In this document: in pieces, positions 1-8,732 of the stretch
How the letters are laid out: each line of letters opens with the position of its first letter
Position numbering within the stretch: position 1 is the stretch's first letter
Assembly (NCBI GenBank): GCA_029747585.1
Contig: JAPEVF010000920.1
Coordinates: 3,486 to 17,805, forward strand
Length of the DNA: 14,320 bases
Reading direction: 5' to 3'
DNA from: Pleurotus djamor
Taxonomy: Eukaryota > Basidiomycota > Agaricomycetes > Agaricales > Pleurotaceae
Translations under genes and position numbers: made by a program
Notes under the pieces: generated by a model
Seen by the model: only the letters and a program-made list of their open reading frames with translations
The model's database searches: none
What the model was told of the DNA's origin: nothing

Positions 1-955
1 CGAGTTCCAATTTCGATTTTTCTTGGACAAAGCCAACGAAGCGGAGGTGGGATAGGTGAGGGGCGGTAACTTATTGGAGGCGAAAAATGGGAGGCGACGG
101 AGGTTGTGTGTAAAGCCTCGGTGCGGTGCGTGGGGGGTAAAATGACGATGAAGGTTAACCGAAGGAGGAGAGCAAGGAGTTGAATTCGAATTTTATCCTT
201 TCTTCAAAAAAAGGGACGGGGCTTGAAGCTTGAGGCTTGGCTCGAGGATGCGGCAGTGGGAAAGTGGAACCACTCGCGAGCAGAAGCACTAGACAAGCCC
301 AATCATCCCTCCCTACCACCAGGAGAAGACTCGGTAAATATATCTTCGCTTGCTGGAGTCGGCGAACAATACTGAAAACAGCGCGATGGAAGCGATGATG
401 TCGACTGCATCGAAGAGGGGTAGCCCTCCAAGGGAAGGGATCAGGTGGTTGAGGAGGAGTGGGTGATGGTTTTTGTTTTGATTTTTTGATTTTGATTTTG
501 ATGGGGATGCAATGGAGGATTGAAGACAAAAACGGAGGGAAGTGGAAAGCAGAGACGATGCGATGCAATACAGATATAGACAAGGGGAGGCATGATGATG
601 AGGAACCGAAGTGACAGGAAAGCAAGAAGCAAGAAATTGGGTTTTGTTGACAGGGATTTTTCTGGAGAAAGTGAAGGGGACGGCAAGTGAGGCAGTGCCC
701 GGCACTGCTTGCAAGAAGGATAGCTGTAGATTTGTTGTTCGTGAAGAAGTAAACAATGGATGGGGAAGTAGAGTAAATATGATGCGGTGCGACTGAAAAA
801 TAGGGATGGGGAGGCATGATGATGAGGATCTGAAGGAGAGTGAAAAGCGGGAAAATTGTTCAAGAAAGTGGGTCGAGAGGACGTTGGGGATACGATGATG
901 AGAAGGGGAGCGGTGTCCGGCACCGCTGGATGCCTCTGGCTTGGTCGATGCTTTC
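1..955. other. Purine-skewed, low-complexity non-coding tract
   Basis: No gene is supported here. The plus strand is strongly enriched in G and A, with runs such as repeated GATTTT near 480-500 and many GATGATGAGG-like words. The minus strand is therefore C/T-rich and nearly free of stop codons in all three frames. That explains several long overlapping minus-strand open frames of S/P/L/F-rich composition, which I do not regard as genes. The tract contains a duplicated segment, listed separately. It lies downstream of the minus-strand gene that ends at 956. Confidence 0.6.
584..930. repeat. Diverged tandem duplication (~223 bp period) with hairpins
   Basis: A 21-base word beginning GGGGAGGCATG occurs exactly at 584-604 and again at 808-828, an offset of 224 bases. 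A similar offset separates two GC-rich inverted repeats. The first, near 684-713, has GCAGTGCC/GGCACTGC arms around one C. The second, near 911-927, has AGCGGTG/CACCGCT arms around TCCGG. The sequence between the exact words is alignable but diverged. The shared order of repeat word and hairpin suggests an old tandem duplication of one unit rather than two unrelated motifs. Confidence 0.55.
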
Positions 956-1913
956 TCACTGGCTGAATCGAGGGAGCGAGGCGATGAACGGTAGGGCAGG
1001 ATCGGTGGCAGCGACGACGACGTCCGGGAGGGGGTGTCTTTCAAGGCGTTGAGCTCGTTCGTGTAGCANCTGCGCNACCGGCAAGTTTACTGACGAGCTG
1101 GTTGAAGGACTGCCGCGTGTAGTACCATCGCCGATGAGCATATCTTGGCCCACAGCCGTCAGGTAGTCAGGTGGTAGCGGCTGAAAAGCGGCGGTGTACC
1201 CTTGAGCGCTGGGGAACCACGCCAAAACAATAAGGGAGACAATGCGCACGTTTACATCGGTCAACGAGTCGTCCCGTTCTGTGGGCGTACTATGTACCGC
1301 GTTGTCGTTGCTGTCCTCAATGTCAGAACCTTCGACGGCGACGTGGCCCTCTTCCTCTTCCTCTTCCTCTGAAGCGTCGTCCTTGTCACGGTCCGAGTCG
1401 TTGTCATCAGGCGGAGGCTGGTCATCCAATAATTAGCGCCGTTCTGGTGGTAGTACGTACAAGCCATGGAACTCACCGTTGGGAACGACCGTTGCGAGTT
1501 AGGGCGACAAGGTCCGAGAGATTCAAGACCCTCGAGGAAATTTGCGTCGCTGGGTTCGTCGAAGTAAGGGACGTCCGCCAAAACGGCCTGGAATGGATTA
1601 GAAATGCCCAAAAATTGCGTCCAAATTTGGATTCCGCATCGTCCTCCTCGTCCACCGTGCAAACGCGTCCCAAGGACGACAGACAGCGGCCAAACCCACA
1701 AAAAAACTCGACCCCAACTCAGGCGAGGATAATGGACATACATACCTCTAACCTATGATATCTGCTTATGGGGTGCTCGGGAATAGGATTGAAACGAGAG
1801 CGATAGTGACGTTTGTACGTCGGGAGGCGACGATCTGAATGGTAATACGGGTTCATTAAGCGTTCTGTCGATGACGGGACATGGTTCGCGCTGTTGTACT
1901 TGGGTCTGAACAT
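956..1913 (-). CDS. Acidic protein of unknown function, three exons
   Basis: The model joins three minus-strand exons, all in phase 0: 1746-1913, 1477-1587 and 956-1417. It gives 246 residues. Intron 1 (158 bp) starts GTATGT and ends ATTCCAG after a TTCTAATCC branch-like site. Intron 2 (59 bp) starts GTGAGT and ends CCAG. The N-terminal 56 residues are rich in R, Y, P and H. Residues about 57-93 are mixed (DVPYFDEPSD). Then comes a D/E-rich stretch including seven consecutive glutamates, followed by a hydrophobic patch (IVSLIVLAWF). A TATA-like box lies about 100 bp upstream of the ATG. I do not recognise a family. Two N bases (1069, 1076) fall in the last exon, and the exact C-terminus is uncertain because a pyrimidine-rich tract follows. 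The conserved phase across both introns is the main support. Confidence 0.45.
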
Positions 1914-2010
1914 AATAGTACTCGGGTATATTGGGGAAGGGTAGAAATGGCTGTGGCTTGGTTGTGGCGGTAAGAAGTAAAGAAAGGATACGACCGTATC
2001 GTGACGCTCG

Positions 2011-2020
2011 ATATTTATAT
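2011..2020 (-). promoter_or_regulatory. TATA-like box for the 956-1913 gene
   Basis: The minus strand reads ATATAAATAT. It is about 100 bases before the ATG at 1913. The intervening stretch is pyrimidine-rich (TCCTTTCTTTACTTC), as is common in fungal 5' leaders. This is a position and motif match only. Confidence 0.4.
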
Positions 2021-2585
2021 GAAAACGGGCGTCCACAAGAGTCCATGCAGCACTCACCAGATAGAGTTTCTTGGACCCTGCCGTTCGGTAGCCATGCTGG
2101 AAAACGCCGAGTCGTCTCCTGGGGATAGGAAGACGGAGAGGCGCGACAAACTCACCCTCATTCATCACTCACCCTCGAATCGAAAAATTTTGAGGATCCT
2201 TGACCGCAAATTTAGCTTGAGAAAACTACACGTTCTTCGCTCCGTTAAATGGCCGTGATGGATACGCCAATGAGCTTTCCCTTTCCTTCACTCATTCTTG
2301 ATCGCGGTATGTGAAAGACTGCCATCGGTGCCGCTTCGTTCCTTCATTCATAAGTCTGTCGCCTCCGTGTGAATGCCACAGAATGTATTTTCCTGCAACC
2401 GAATCTCGCTTGGAATTCTCATACATAGAGGGAAAGCCACAATCGCCGGGTGTAGGTGTGCCCAATTGCATGTTTTAACCCGTCTACCTGACACGCATCA
2501 AACTAGGCATTGACAACGGGAAAATGATAGGATCACGTACAGAAAGAGGGCCAAGTCGGAAAGACAGACCCAAAGACTCGGACAA
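2021..2585. other. No gene seen
   Basis: I see no convincing exon, RNA gene or repeat in this stretch. The open frames are short and lack supporting splice sites or recognisable motifs. It probably contains the upstream region of the minus-strand gene starting at 1913. Confidence 0.5.
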
Positions 2586-3010
2586 TTATGGGTAAAGGGA
2601 CTCGAAGAGAAAAGTGAGGCGACGCGTCAGTGCGGTTTGTCTGTTGATGATCGGTGAGAAAAGAGGCTTGATGCGCTTTTGACAACTGACCAACATCTTG
2701 CGCCTGCGAGCAGATAACGTTATCACCAAGCCCGACAGAGCTACAAGGAATACGAAGTATCTAGGGTGATGTCTACCCAGAGGGGATGCACACATCCACG
2801 AGAAGAAGGGAGCTACGGCCACGCGCTGAGAATCTGGCTGAAGCCGGGTAAGTCGAAGGGTCAATCTGGGGGACAGACTTCTGATCAGCTTCGTTCCTGG
2901 ATAGTAGCAGTCCCCGAAATCTCTTTTTACGAACCTTGGAGGCTGAATGCCCAGGTGCGCGGGCCATTCACGCGGCATGAACATCCCAGTACCCACGGCT
3001 TCCCACACTG

Positions 3011-3039
3011 CGACATTGGACGCGTTAAATCCAATGTCG
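3011..3039. repeat. Perfect 10-bp inverted repeat (hairpin)
   Basis: CGACATTGGA at 3011-3020 is the exact reverse complement of TCCAATGTCG at 3030-3039. A 9-base spacer (CGCGTTAAA) lies between them. As RNA or single-stranded DNA this would form a 10-bp stem with a 9-base loop. No T-run follows, so a terminator role is not supported. Confidence 0.7.
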
Positions 3040-3111
3040 GAAGTACCCTAAGAAGTCGCTTCGAAGCCTGGGATGTGCGGATCCCGCTGATGAGGAAACT
3101 TGAGGCCCAGG

Positions 3112-3128
3112 CGCGACCTAGGGTCGCG
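3112..3128. repeat. 7-bp GC-rich inverted repeat
   Basis: CGCGACC (3112-3118) and GGTCGCG (3122-3128) are exact reverse complements around the 3-base centre TAG. A direct repeat AACAGCATC follows at 3132-3140 and 3142-3150. The function is unknown. The site is about 80 bases from the 10-bp hairpin at 3011-3039. Confidence 0.6.
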
Positions 3129-3322
3129 ACGAACAGCATCAAACAGCATCTCATGCCCCTCCCCACTGCAGAGACAAAGTGGAACACTTTCCTAGCATGC
3201 AGTTTGGATCCGAAATCATGCAGCATCAATATGCAGAGGGCCGCTCGACAAAGAACTATGCTCACCGCCATCGGAGCCGATGCCCCACATATGATGCTCA
3301 GCTGATACCCATCGAACTCCAC

Positions 3323-4308
3323 GCTGTTCGGAAACTGCTACTGTGAACTTTGACGCTTTGAGGTGACGTTTATGCGCATATCAACGCTGAGTTACCACCA
3401 GCAAGTGGTAGGAGAGGACGTTTTGGACCCGAACGACCGTTCGGCATCCGCGAAGTCTGCGCGTAGGCTGGTCGCCGGTCACCGGTCTCCAGCCTAGAGT
3501 GCGCCGGAGTTTGCGTATTTCAATTTGCGATGCTCTTCTATACCAGGACGGATGGGGGCCCCGACTTAGAACTGCGTTGCTAAACTTGGGTGGTGAGGGA
3601 CGTGATGCGTACCGAATGGCACGTCGACGTCGTCCAAAGGGCTGGTTAGTGGCGCTGGGCATAAAATGACCGGCATACTAATGCCAACGCGCCGTTCCGC
3701 ATGTCAGTGAACGTTGCTGTTGGACGCCCTTGGTGTGGTCTTAGTTGGTGACTGTTAGGACGTCAAATGTTGTTATCGCATAGTAGCCCTCTGAAAAATT
3801 GTTCGGAATTGGTCTCGTCATCCCAATGGGCCGCACCTGCACAGTGCAGTGAGTTACTCCCCAGAGACTAACAATTTTCTGTGGAAATTGTTCTCTAGGA
3901 AACTGTACCTGCATCGAGGTGGTGGTTTGTTGCAGCTTCCATGCCAAGGCCTCTGCCAAAATTTCAGTCAATTGCGACCACACCCTCATGGCCCACAAGC
4001 CAGAACATGTGCATGAGGTCTCACCCACAAATCATCACTCATCCATCACAATGTGGTTTGAAAGTAATGATTACATATTTAGGTACAGATATCATTGGAG
4101 AATAGCCTCAGAATACTTTTCGTGAGATCAAATGCTTTTCAGCCATTATACCCTACGTGGTCATGATTGGCATACTTCGGGAAAATGGAGTAAATGAGGT
4201 GCTACACACCTGACGCGATAGGCAAAANTTGCTTCTCGGGTCCAAGATGAAAAAATGGGTGGTTATTTCTACAGAAAATCAGTTGTATAACACCATTGGA
4301 GGCAAGCT
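3323..4308. other. No gene seen
   Basis: No exon chain, RNA gene or clear repeat could be supported in this 1-kb stretch. The minus-strand open frames at about 3381-3662 and 3741-4028 are under 100 codons, without recognisable motifs or flanking splice sites. A single N is at 4228, next to an A-run. Confidence 0.5.
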
Positions 4309-4687
4309 TCAAATGAGAGGCTGACATGGGTTCAACGACTCATGGAACACATCCTTGTGGTATGGGTGGTACCGCATTGCGCGCCTGTTGGTCTCGGTGA
4401 AGACACGCAGTTGGGAACGCCTCCAGATGTTGGTGGAAGTAAAGTCGGACTGAAGCGTTCCAACCATCTGAACCAACGGTCAATAAGTCAGGAGCAAAGG
4501 TAGAAAAGACACAGACATGTACGCGCTCCATTCTTGCCTCCGCAGCATCCGCGTAGGGATGATAGCGGTTCTGACCCAAGCGATAATTGCTGTCCGTACG
4601 AAGATTGGTCCTTGCATTGGAGGACGGGAGACTGGTAGGTCTTTCAGCAACGGCCACAGCTTGTACGTCCTGCCCGAAGGAATCCAT
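4309..4687 (-). CDS. Small protein of unknown function, two exons
   Basis: Exon 1 is 4523-4687 (55 codons from an ATG) and exon 2 is 4309-4467 (52 codons and TGA). Both join in phase 0, giving 107 residues. The intron (55 bp) starts GTACAT and ends GTTCAG, with a CTGAC branch-like site inside. The protein is polar and basic with no visible signal peptide, membrane segment or known motif. Exon 2 contains a run of W, R and H residues (IWRRSQLRVF; MRYHPYHK). A TATATATAA element lies about 85-95 bases upstream of the ATG. I do not recognise a family. Reading through the intron also leaves an open frame (to 4340), so splicing is inferred rather than forced by a stop. Confidence 0.4.
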
Positions 4688-4770
4688 GACTGAGCACGAG
4701 ATGAGGGCAAGTTCGAGCGAGGGAGCGCAAAGGAAGAAACGGCGATGTCCAAAACTAAAACGAAAAGAAG

Positions 4771-4780
4771 TTATATATAA
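4771..4780. promoter_or_regulatory. Palindromic TATA element
   Basis: TTATATATAA reads the same on both strands. It is placed to serve the minus-strand small gene starting at 4687. On the plus strand it continues as TATATAAAT, so it could equally serve plus-strand transcription toward the coding remnant beginning near 5122. Confidence 0.4.
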
Positions 4781-5121
4781 ATTTCAACCAGTCAAATTTC
4801 CCAGACTCACGAGTCAAAGGGGCCTCTCAAGCTCAGTTTCTTGAGATTAAAAGTGGCCATGTTTTGGGGACCAGGGGGAGAACGAGAAGCCTTGAGGGAT
4901 ACTCGGATTTGATGGGATTTGACAAAGCGCCAGTTCAACTTCGTCCCCCATCAAAAGACACATGTCACCTAGACACAAGAAGAGAGTTGATTCCTCCACC
5001 AGCGGCACTATGATGTTGAGTGGATTCGACAAACACTCGCTCAGTCGCGGCCACATGGACATTAGAATTGACCAGCTCTTCGCTTCCCACTTTCGACGAT
5101 TTCGACGGAGAACACGGCTGA

Positions 5122-5641
5122 GACCACCTATCTCTCACTTGGACACTTGACAGTCGAGAAGGCGTCGTGGACCACACACAAATCCACTACAGCGAACACT
5201 CGGACATAATCCACGGCCCACTTTCATGCTTGAAGCAATCCAACGCGTTTTTNGGTCCGCAAATCGGCGCTTCTAACAGGGAGAGGACGGTTGACGAATT
5301 CAAGCGTGTCATGGCTTCTCTCAAAGCAGGGCATCGTTGAAGGAGCAGAAGCCGATATGGATAAGCTGGAGGTTTGTATTTCGGTCAGAAAGCGTTCGCT
5401 GCGGAAGATCATCGAGGACCTTGGTGAGTGCCATCGTTCGTACCGAGGCGTCCTTCCATGACTGAGGGCAGCGGAGTTGATAAGACAGGCGGATCGTGTT
5501 CTCTAAACAAGGATATCAAGCATTCCTTCGCGTCGAGCACCCTCAGGGCTTCCGCCTAGATTTTACATGTCGTCTTTGCCTGGATAAAAAAGGGGCCCGT
5601 TACACGTGCTTCGTCAATCAAAGACAACGTACCCAGGCGTC
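5122..5641 (+). pseudogene. Frameshifted coding remnant of unknown family
   Basis: A plus-strand frame from 5122 reads like protein (HTQIHYSEHSDIIHGPLSC, then RTVDEFKRVMASLKAG). It breaks at the GGG run 5329-5331. One base fewer there would carry it into a second coding-like frame (AEADMDKLEVCISVRKRSL, then KIIEDL) up to a GTGAGT donor at 5424. A further segment, 5512-5641, continues in phase if an AAG acceptor is used. It has a cysteine cluster (TCRLCLDKKGARYTC) and ends at another GTGAGT donor at 5642. No start codon was found in frame, because a TGA lies just upstream at 5119-5121. The shift may be a real mutation or a sequencing error, since an N lies nearby at 5253. I do not recognise the family. 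The C-x2-C-x9-C pattern might bind a metal. Confidence 0.3.
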
Positions 5642-6294
5642 GTGAGTTTCAGACCCCCACCCTTTTNGTGATCAAGTCTTTACCTGTCTAACAGAGTGCA
5701 TCAAAATTTCGCCTAGCAAGTCCCCAAGGAACCAGAGTGATCGGAACAAAAGCGAAGATAATGCCCAGCCGCAAGGGAAAGCCAGTCCGCCAGGTTGGAA
5801 TGACTCCGTGCACAATGGCAGTCGTTTGTGAATACCGGATGAGACCTGGGCAACTGGGGCGTTGAATGCCACTAACCGGTCGATATCTACATCAGAAAGC
5901 GACGCGACAAACTCAGCGCGACCAGTTCGATGAGTTATGGACTCTGGGAAGATCAACTCTGGTGTTCTCGAGGACCTGAGGCCCAATGAATGGACAAAAG
6001 CTCTCCTAAAACGCCGAATCATCAATGGGATGGAAACCCAGTGGAAATCTAAAAGCCATGTCTGCCTGAAAATATGGCTTCGGTCGATGAACCGCAAGAC
6101 CCTCTACTCTACTATCTCTGGGCTTTGTGTTCAGTATCGAAGAGCAACCTCGGAATATGCAAGAAAACTCACCTGGTTCATGATAAACCTATCACCGCCC
6201 TCTGTCTGGGCCAGAACATTGGCCCACAGAAATTAACCGAAGAGGAACACCCTTCCCAGAGGAGGTTGGTTTCCAGCAGAACGCCAGCAGAACT
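5642..6294. other. Ambiguous open frames, no gene model
   Basis: Downstream of the remnant, one plus-strand frame from about 5696 to 6236 has coding-like composition but holds two in-frame TGA stops (near 5830 and 5935). Both would be CGA codons if a C-to-T change had occurred. A 141-codon minus-strand frame (5672-6097) lies opposite. A second plus frame (6074-6457) overlaps. I cannot choose between them. An N at 5667 follows a T-run. Confidence 0.3.
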
Positions 6295-6438
6295 TCAACT
6301 GGATTGCGCATTACAAAAGCACAGCACGCAATGGCACTCCCCTTGCAAGCCGGGGTCGTCATGGAGGCATGAAGGGCACTCCAAGCACTTGACTTTGACT
6401 CGACATCTGCAACGGAAAGGGGAAAACCCATCATGCAT
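6295..6438 (-). CDS. Very small cysteine-rich ORF
   Basis: An ATG-to-TGA frame of 47 residues contains nine cysteines, arranged as CxC, then CxxCxxC, then CxCxxCxC, with two histidines among them (FRCRCRVKVKCLECPSC; ECHCVLCFC). Such spacing is seen in metal-binding clusters. It could be a metallothionein-like peptide, a zinc-ribbon fragment or one exon of a larger gene: a TTGCAG acceptor lies inside its start region and a GTAATG donor near its end. Aromatic residues and the lack of family context argue against calling it a metallothionein. It could also be chance, because the opposite strand is open too. Confidence 0.22.
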   Translation of the reverse strand: MHDGFSPFRCRCRVKVKCLECPSCLHDDPGLQGECHCVLCFCNAQSS

Positions 6439-6962
6439 GGTATACTGGATTCAATGAATTTGAGATTGAAGGGCTCAAAGCCTCAGAACCAGAAAAGAGG
6501 AGTGGTCTCTTCCCATTGAAATGTGGTCGTTTGTGTTTGTGTTGACGTCAAAGGGAAGAAAGCGAAAAGCCCAGGCAAACACGACGCAAGACCTCGGAGT
6601 CGCAAGAGTCGCCCATCGATTTGCACACGCCCTTCGTCATCAACCACAAAATCTCTTACCCGCTTCTTCAAGAACACTGGTCTTGCAATGAGCCTCAGGC
6701 ACCAAATGCGAATTATTCGACGCAAGAAAAAAAAAAACGACGGCTGTCTTGAACTTTTGTTTACGTTTCCGTCCGCAAGATCGTTGACTTATTTCATTCA
6801 TCGTCCCACCTCGGAGGCCGGAACTTTCGCGCTCGCTCTGTCACTGTCAAAGCGATGGCTGAGAAACTCTGGGAAGTCCGCGACCATACAGGAAGAAAGT
6901 ATAACGATAAAGACAAGACTCTCGAAAGACCTCAAACCACCTCTCTCAACTACTACGACCGA

Positions 6963-8400
6963 TCAGGAGTCTAATAGTGCCTTGACCTTCCACAACGAAT
7001 CCAATCGCTGCATCTGTAGTACGGTGACAAGAGTCAATATCAGGTATGCCCAACCATACCTGTAGCCGAGGCAAACTGCTTACCAGCTTGGGGAAGTCGT
7101 CTTCGCATACAATGCGACTCACCAAATCTTCCAACTCAACTGACGTCAAGTCGCACAGTCTGGTATATTCGCGAACCGTCCTGAGTATGGGGGCTTCCGT
7201 CGTTGTTTCCAACGGCAAGCGTGGCGGTGGCATTGCCATAGAGTCGCTAGTTCCAGAGGATGGAGGAGTCGATCCTGGCAAGTTGGCGCTGGAGTCGGAC
7301 GTGCGTCCTATCTCCTTCGTTATGCGACTATCAGTCTGTCGTTCTCGAAGCATTTGAGGGTTGCTCAATCTCTCATTACTGGTACGTCCGCTGTTTGTTC
7401 CCCATCGAACATAGCCCAATGAATCTGTCGTTTCTGGCAGTTCCCGGATATCGTCACTAGAGTCTACTCGCGAAGGTGCCGATGATGGAGGGTAGCGGTC
7501 GCCGTCATTGTTGCTCTCGATTACACCCGTTCCCGCATCACCAGTGGCATCAAGGGCTTGTCGCGAGGATTCCACAATGACAGTTTTGGGTTTGGCTGAT
7601 CCGGATCCTCGAGTCTGTTGAGGCATCGTCGTGTCGGTTGCATCATGTTGTAGGTCTTGTCCAAATCGAAATGACGGTAGTGTTCGTCTCAAAGCCGGGC
7701 GAGGTGTCGAAGCTGGAAATGTTTGAATGGGGGCCTGAGCCTGAGTTGGTCTTGATTTCAGAGGGCGTTCGATGGCAGGAGCCACAGGGTTCGCGCGACA
7801 TGGACAAACGTAGCGGATGGAGTTGATGAATTCCAGCGCTGAGCTCGCTGATGCGAATGTGACTTGGAATCGTTGAAATTTCTGGGGATTTGAGCATGAA
7901 AAGAGATTCTTGTGACGTGCAAAACTAGATTACCGGCTGAGCGTTCGGATTTGGTGCAAGGGGATATAGATATCGTATGCCGACGACAGCTTCGCGGTAA
8001 ACGGCTTTCAGAGGGACATTAGATGCTGCCTGGCCATTTGCATGACTTGCAGGTGTGTTTATATCAGAGTACGATAAGAGGTCTAGGTCTTCCTGTGACA
8101 GTCGTTCAGCTGAAGTGCATACATGTGGATGATACTGTCTCGTCTTACGAAAATGACTTCATTTTGGGAACCTGCAGCCTCAATAGTCCATACGATCCTT
8201 AGCCTTACAGACTCCAGTTCCTTGGTGAGCAATGACTTTTTCGTGTCGAGGATGAGCCGAAGAGTAGGGTTGTTGAAATGCTGCCATTCTCCAGGACCTT
8301 CTGGAGGTTGGGTTGACTGATCTGAGCCACCTGAATGTGAGTGGCATTTTGAGTATTTCACAAGGATGTGGGCTGCGGTCGTAGTCGCTGAGTGGGACAT
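6963..8400 (-). CDS. rec114: Probable meiotic recombination protein Rec114 (Rec7)
   Basis: Four exons join in phase 0: 8149-8400, 7934-8092, 7084-7881 and 6963-7013. They give 419 residues, interrupted by introns of 56, 52 and 70 bp with GTAAGA, GTAATC and GTAAGC donors and CAG acceptors. Family knowledge: Rec114 binds Mei4 and promotes Spo11-dependent meiotic double-strand breaks on chromosome axes. It has an N-terminal PH-like domain, a long disordered middle and a short helical C-terminus. The sequence fits. Residues 1-170 look like a beta-rich domain (GEWQHF...LRLILDT; VVGIRYLYPLAPNPNAQP; RFQVTFASASSALEFI; YVCPCRANP). Residues about 175-370 are S/T/P-rich. The last 40 residues are helical (LTSVELEDLV; then FPKL joined to MQRLDSLWKV). 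An in-frame ATG at 8445 in better context would add 15 residues. It is divergent from the amine oxidase gene. The identification rests on remembered family features, not a search. Confidence 0.6.
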
Positions 8401-8467
8401 TCGGAAGTTGTGATCGTCAAACCTGGAGGTAAGCCAGACGCTCATTTTCTCGTACTACCGGATGACT

Positions 8468-8487
8468 CAGCGCTCAGCGCTCAGCGC
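8468..8487 (+). repeat. Heptamer tandem repeat (CAGCGCT)
   Basis: The heptamer CAGCGCT occurs at 8468-8474 and 8475-8481 and is followed by a partial third copy (CAGCGC) to 8487. It lies just upstream of the rec114-like start on the opposite strand. It is too short to classify. Confidence 0.6.
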
Positions 8488-8692
8488 GCTCACGTCATCT
8501 TCGAGCTGGGTGCATCATTGTTCGGCCCACCGACCGTGGTGGTGCCTTGTAAGCCCAGCCCTTTTCACCCTCACAATCTGTCAGACAGAAAAAAGAACAG
8601 AAAAAGAGTCGAATCCTCGAACCCTTGGCGGCGTAGAAGTTCCATGGCACATCAATAAAAAATCATTCTCAGGTACGCCCACTTGGAGTTAT

Positions 8693-8732
8693 TCAAGCTT
8701 TCCCCGAAGCTTTGCCCGCAACCAAAGCTTGA
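8693..8732. repeat. 9-bp inverted repeat with nested AAGCTTT
   Basis: TCAAGCTTT at 8693-8701 is the exact reverse complement of AAAGCTTGA at 8724-8732. A third AAGCTTT copy lies between them. The site is about 620-660 bases upstream of the amine oxidase ATG, within the shared divergent upstream region. It could be a protein-binding site, but nothing further supports that. Confidence 0.5.

Larger units (their letters stand above)
2586..3322 (-). other. Unresolved open frames, possible decayed coding region
   Basis: Both strands carry open frames here. One minus-strand frame runs from a candidate acceptor (CATGCTAG) near 3170 to a stop near 2586, interrupted only by a TAG at 3048-3050. Around that stop it reads GFEATS, stop, GTSDIGFNAS. 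This could be an intron-split exon pair, a gene with a premature stop, or chance. A 180-codon plus-strand frame (2766-3305) lies opposite. I recognise no family in any of the frames and assign no gene. Confidence 0.3.

Noticed and set aside
155..1044. Three long overlapping minus-strand open frames (up to 243 codons), rich in S, P, L and F
   Set aside because: All three frames are open at once because the strand is C/T-rich and poor in stop codons. The composition is low-complexity and there are no splice sites or motifs.
2766..3305. 180-codon plus-strand ORF
   Set aside because: It has no recognisable motif or promoter, and open frames lie opposite. An ORF of this length is within what chance can give across six frames of a 14-kb window.
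2586..3322. Idea that the minus strand encodes a pheromone-receptor (STE3-like) membrane protein
   Set aside because: A few hydrophobic stretches resemble membrane segments, but no seven-segment pattern or family motif could be built with sensible introns.
5122..6457. KDZ-type or other DNA transposon carrying a cysteine cluster
   Set aside because: The cysteine clusters were suggestive, but no transposase core, terminal inverted repeats or target duplications were seen.
6946..6962. Unspliced C-terminal tail of the rec114-like frame ending at 6946
   Set aside because: Reading through gives an unconvincing tail. The GTAAGC donor at 7083 and CAG acceptor at 7014 give an in-phase tail that fits the family.
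6523..7065. 180-codon plus-strand ORF, K/R/S-rich
   Set aside because: Its 3' part is antisense to the last exon and intron of the rec114-like gene. All three plus frames are largely open near 6540-6700, so openness is uninformative.
8590..8640. Possible tRNA T-arm followed by a T-run on the minus strand
   Set aside because: GGTTCGAGGATTC looks superficially similar, but the arm does not pair and no acceptor, D or anticodon arms can be built upstream.
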